A stretch of 13,595 bases of DNA from RUG754 sp964345365 (GTDB taxonomy: Bacteria > Bacillota > Clostridia > Peptostreptococcales > Anaerovoracaceae): positions 1 to 13,595 of the forward strand of contig CAYFQR010000034.1 in assembly GCA_964345365.1 (NCBI GenBank), written 5' to 3'. Numbering within the stretch: position 1 is the first letter of the stretch; the number at the start of each line of letters is the position of its first letter. Below are positions 13,047 through 13,595 of the stretch, one piece after another. The notes under the pieces were generated by a model. That model saw nothing but the letters and a program-made list of their open reading frames with translations. It was not told the origin of the DNA and made no database searches. The position numbers and the translations under genes were made by a program.

Positions 13047-13595
13047 TTATATGAGTCCGCCGATTTGTATGAAAAGCGGTGCAAATACCAATGAAACGAT
13101 TGTCATGAGCTTGATAAGAATGTTTATTGAAGGACCGGAAGTATCCTTGAACGGGTCACCTACAGTATCTCCGATAACGGCAGCCGCATGCGGCTCTGAA
13201 CCCTTTCCTCCGAAATGGCCTTCTTCTATGTATTTCTTAGCATTGTCCCATGCTCCGCCGGCGTTCGCCATCATGATAGCGAGCAATACTCCCGATGAAA
13301 TTGAACCGGCAAGCATTCCGCCAAGAGCCTCGGCGCCTAACAGAATACCTACTCCGAGAGGTGCCACAATGGCCATAAGTGCAGGAATGATCATCTCCCT
13401 GAGAGCTGCTTTAGTGGAAATGTCAACACATCTTGCATAATCAGGCTTAGATGTTCCGTCCATAATTCCGGCATCGCTCCTGAACTGGCGTCTTACTTCC
13501 TCTATCATCTGATTGGCTGCCTTTCCTACGGAGTTCATAGTGAGCGCCGAGAACAAGAACGGAAGCATAGCACCTATAAAGAGTCCGATAATAAC
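13047..13595 (-). CDS. hppA: Membrane-bound ion-translocating pyrophosphatase, C-terminal part (5' end beyond the right edge)
   Basis: Integral membrane enzyme that hydrolyses pyrophosphate and pumps H+ and/or Na+. The frame is open at the right edge, giving 182 codons of the C-terminal quarter. Family signatures are clear: FSALTMNSVGKAANQMIEEVRRQF, DYARCVDISTKAALREMIIPAL, MMANAGGAWDNAKKYIEEG, then GDTVGDPFKDTSGPSINILIKLM, which carries the conserved acidic and lysine residues of the active-site funnel. The protein ends after a final hydrophobic helix, FAPLFIQIGGLI. Residues that separate H+ from Na+ pumps and K+-dependent from independent types lie outside the window, so the ion is undetermined. 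A terminator follows, so it forms the end of its own transcript. Confidence 0.97.
   Translation of the reverse strand, partial: VIIGLFIGAMLPFLFSALTMNSVGKAANQMIEEVRRQFRSDAGIMDGTSKPDYARCVDISTKAALREMIIPALMAIVAPLGVGILLGAEALGGMLAGSISSGVLLAIMMANAGGAWDNAKKYIEEGHFGGKGSEPHAAAVIGDTVGDPFKDTSGPSINILIKLMTIVSLVFAPLFIQIGGLI

Overview
The window looks like a chromosomal segment of a low-to-mid GC Firmicute, most likely an anaerobic member of the Clostridia. The evidence is the gene content (acetate kinase, membrane pyrophosphatase, a TmcAL/YlbM-type tRNA acetate ligase, a MurE that resembles lysine-type enzymes), strong AGGAGG-type ribosome binding sites, and consensus promoters and hairpin-plus-T terminators. 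Every gene I can support lies on the minus strand, so transcription runs from the right end to the left end.

Right to left: (1) the 3' end of a membrane-bound ion-translocating pyrophosphatase gene (hppA), closed by a clear terminator. (2) A promoter and a long, tightly spaced gene series: a DUF975 membrane protein, a MurE-family ligase, NAD kinase, an RluA-family pseudouridine synthase, an intergenic stretch made of degenerate 47-nt tandem repeats with promoter-like boxes, an acidic protein of unknown function, glutamate racemase, a 74-residue unknown protein translationally coupled to tmcAL, tmcAL, and an acetate kinase gene broken by one in-frame TAA. (3) A consensus promoter, rpmF (ribosomal protein bL32) and its terminator, followed after one base by tRNA-Thr(CGT) and a second terminator. 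(4) tgt (queuosine/preQ1 insertion) and a RlmD/RumA-type 23S rRNA m5U methyltransferase without a TRAM domain, then a terminator. (5) At the left edge, a markedly more AT-rich open frame that runs off the window. It joins the first ~78 residues of a large serine recombinase, in frame, to a sequence resembling the C-terminal part of a type III restriction Res subunit.

Functionally the segment is mostly housekeeping. It covers cell-wall precursors (murI, the MurE-family gene), cofactor supply (nadK), and RNA modification or translation (tgt, rlmD, rluA-like, tmcAL, rpmF, tRNA-Thr). It also covers acetate and pyrophosphate energy metabolism (ackA, hppA). tmcAL directly upstream of ackA places two acetate-using enzymes together.

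The unusual parts are the recombinase/restriction chimera at the left edge, the nonsense codon in ackA, the 47-nt repeat array, and the terminator abutting tRNA-Thr. I see no CRISPR array, insertion sequence or rRNA gene. No stretch longer than 300 bases lacks a gene; the largest gaps (3420-3673, 12822-13046 and 8205-8422) are described as features.
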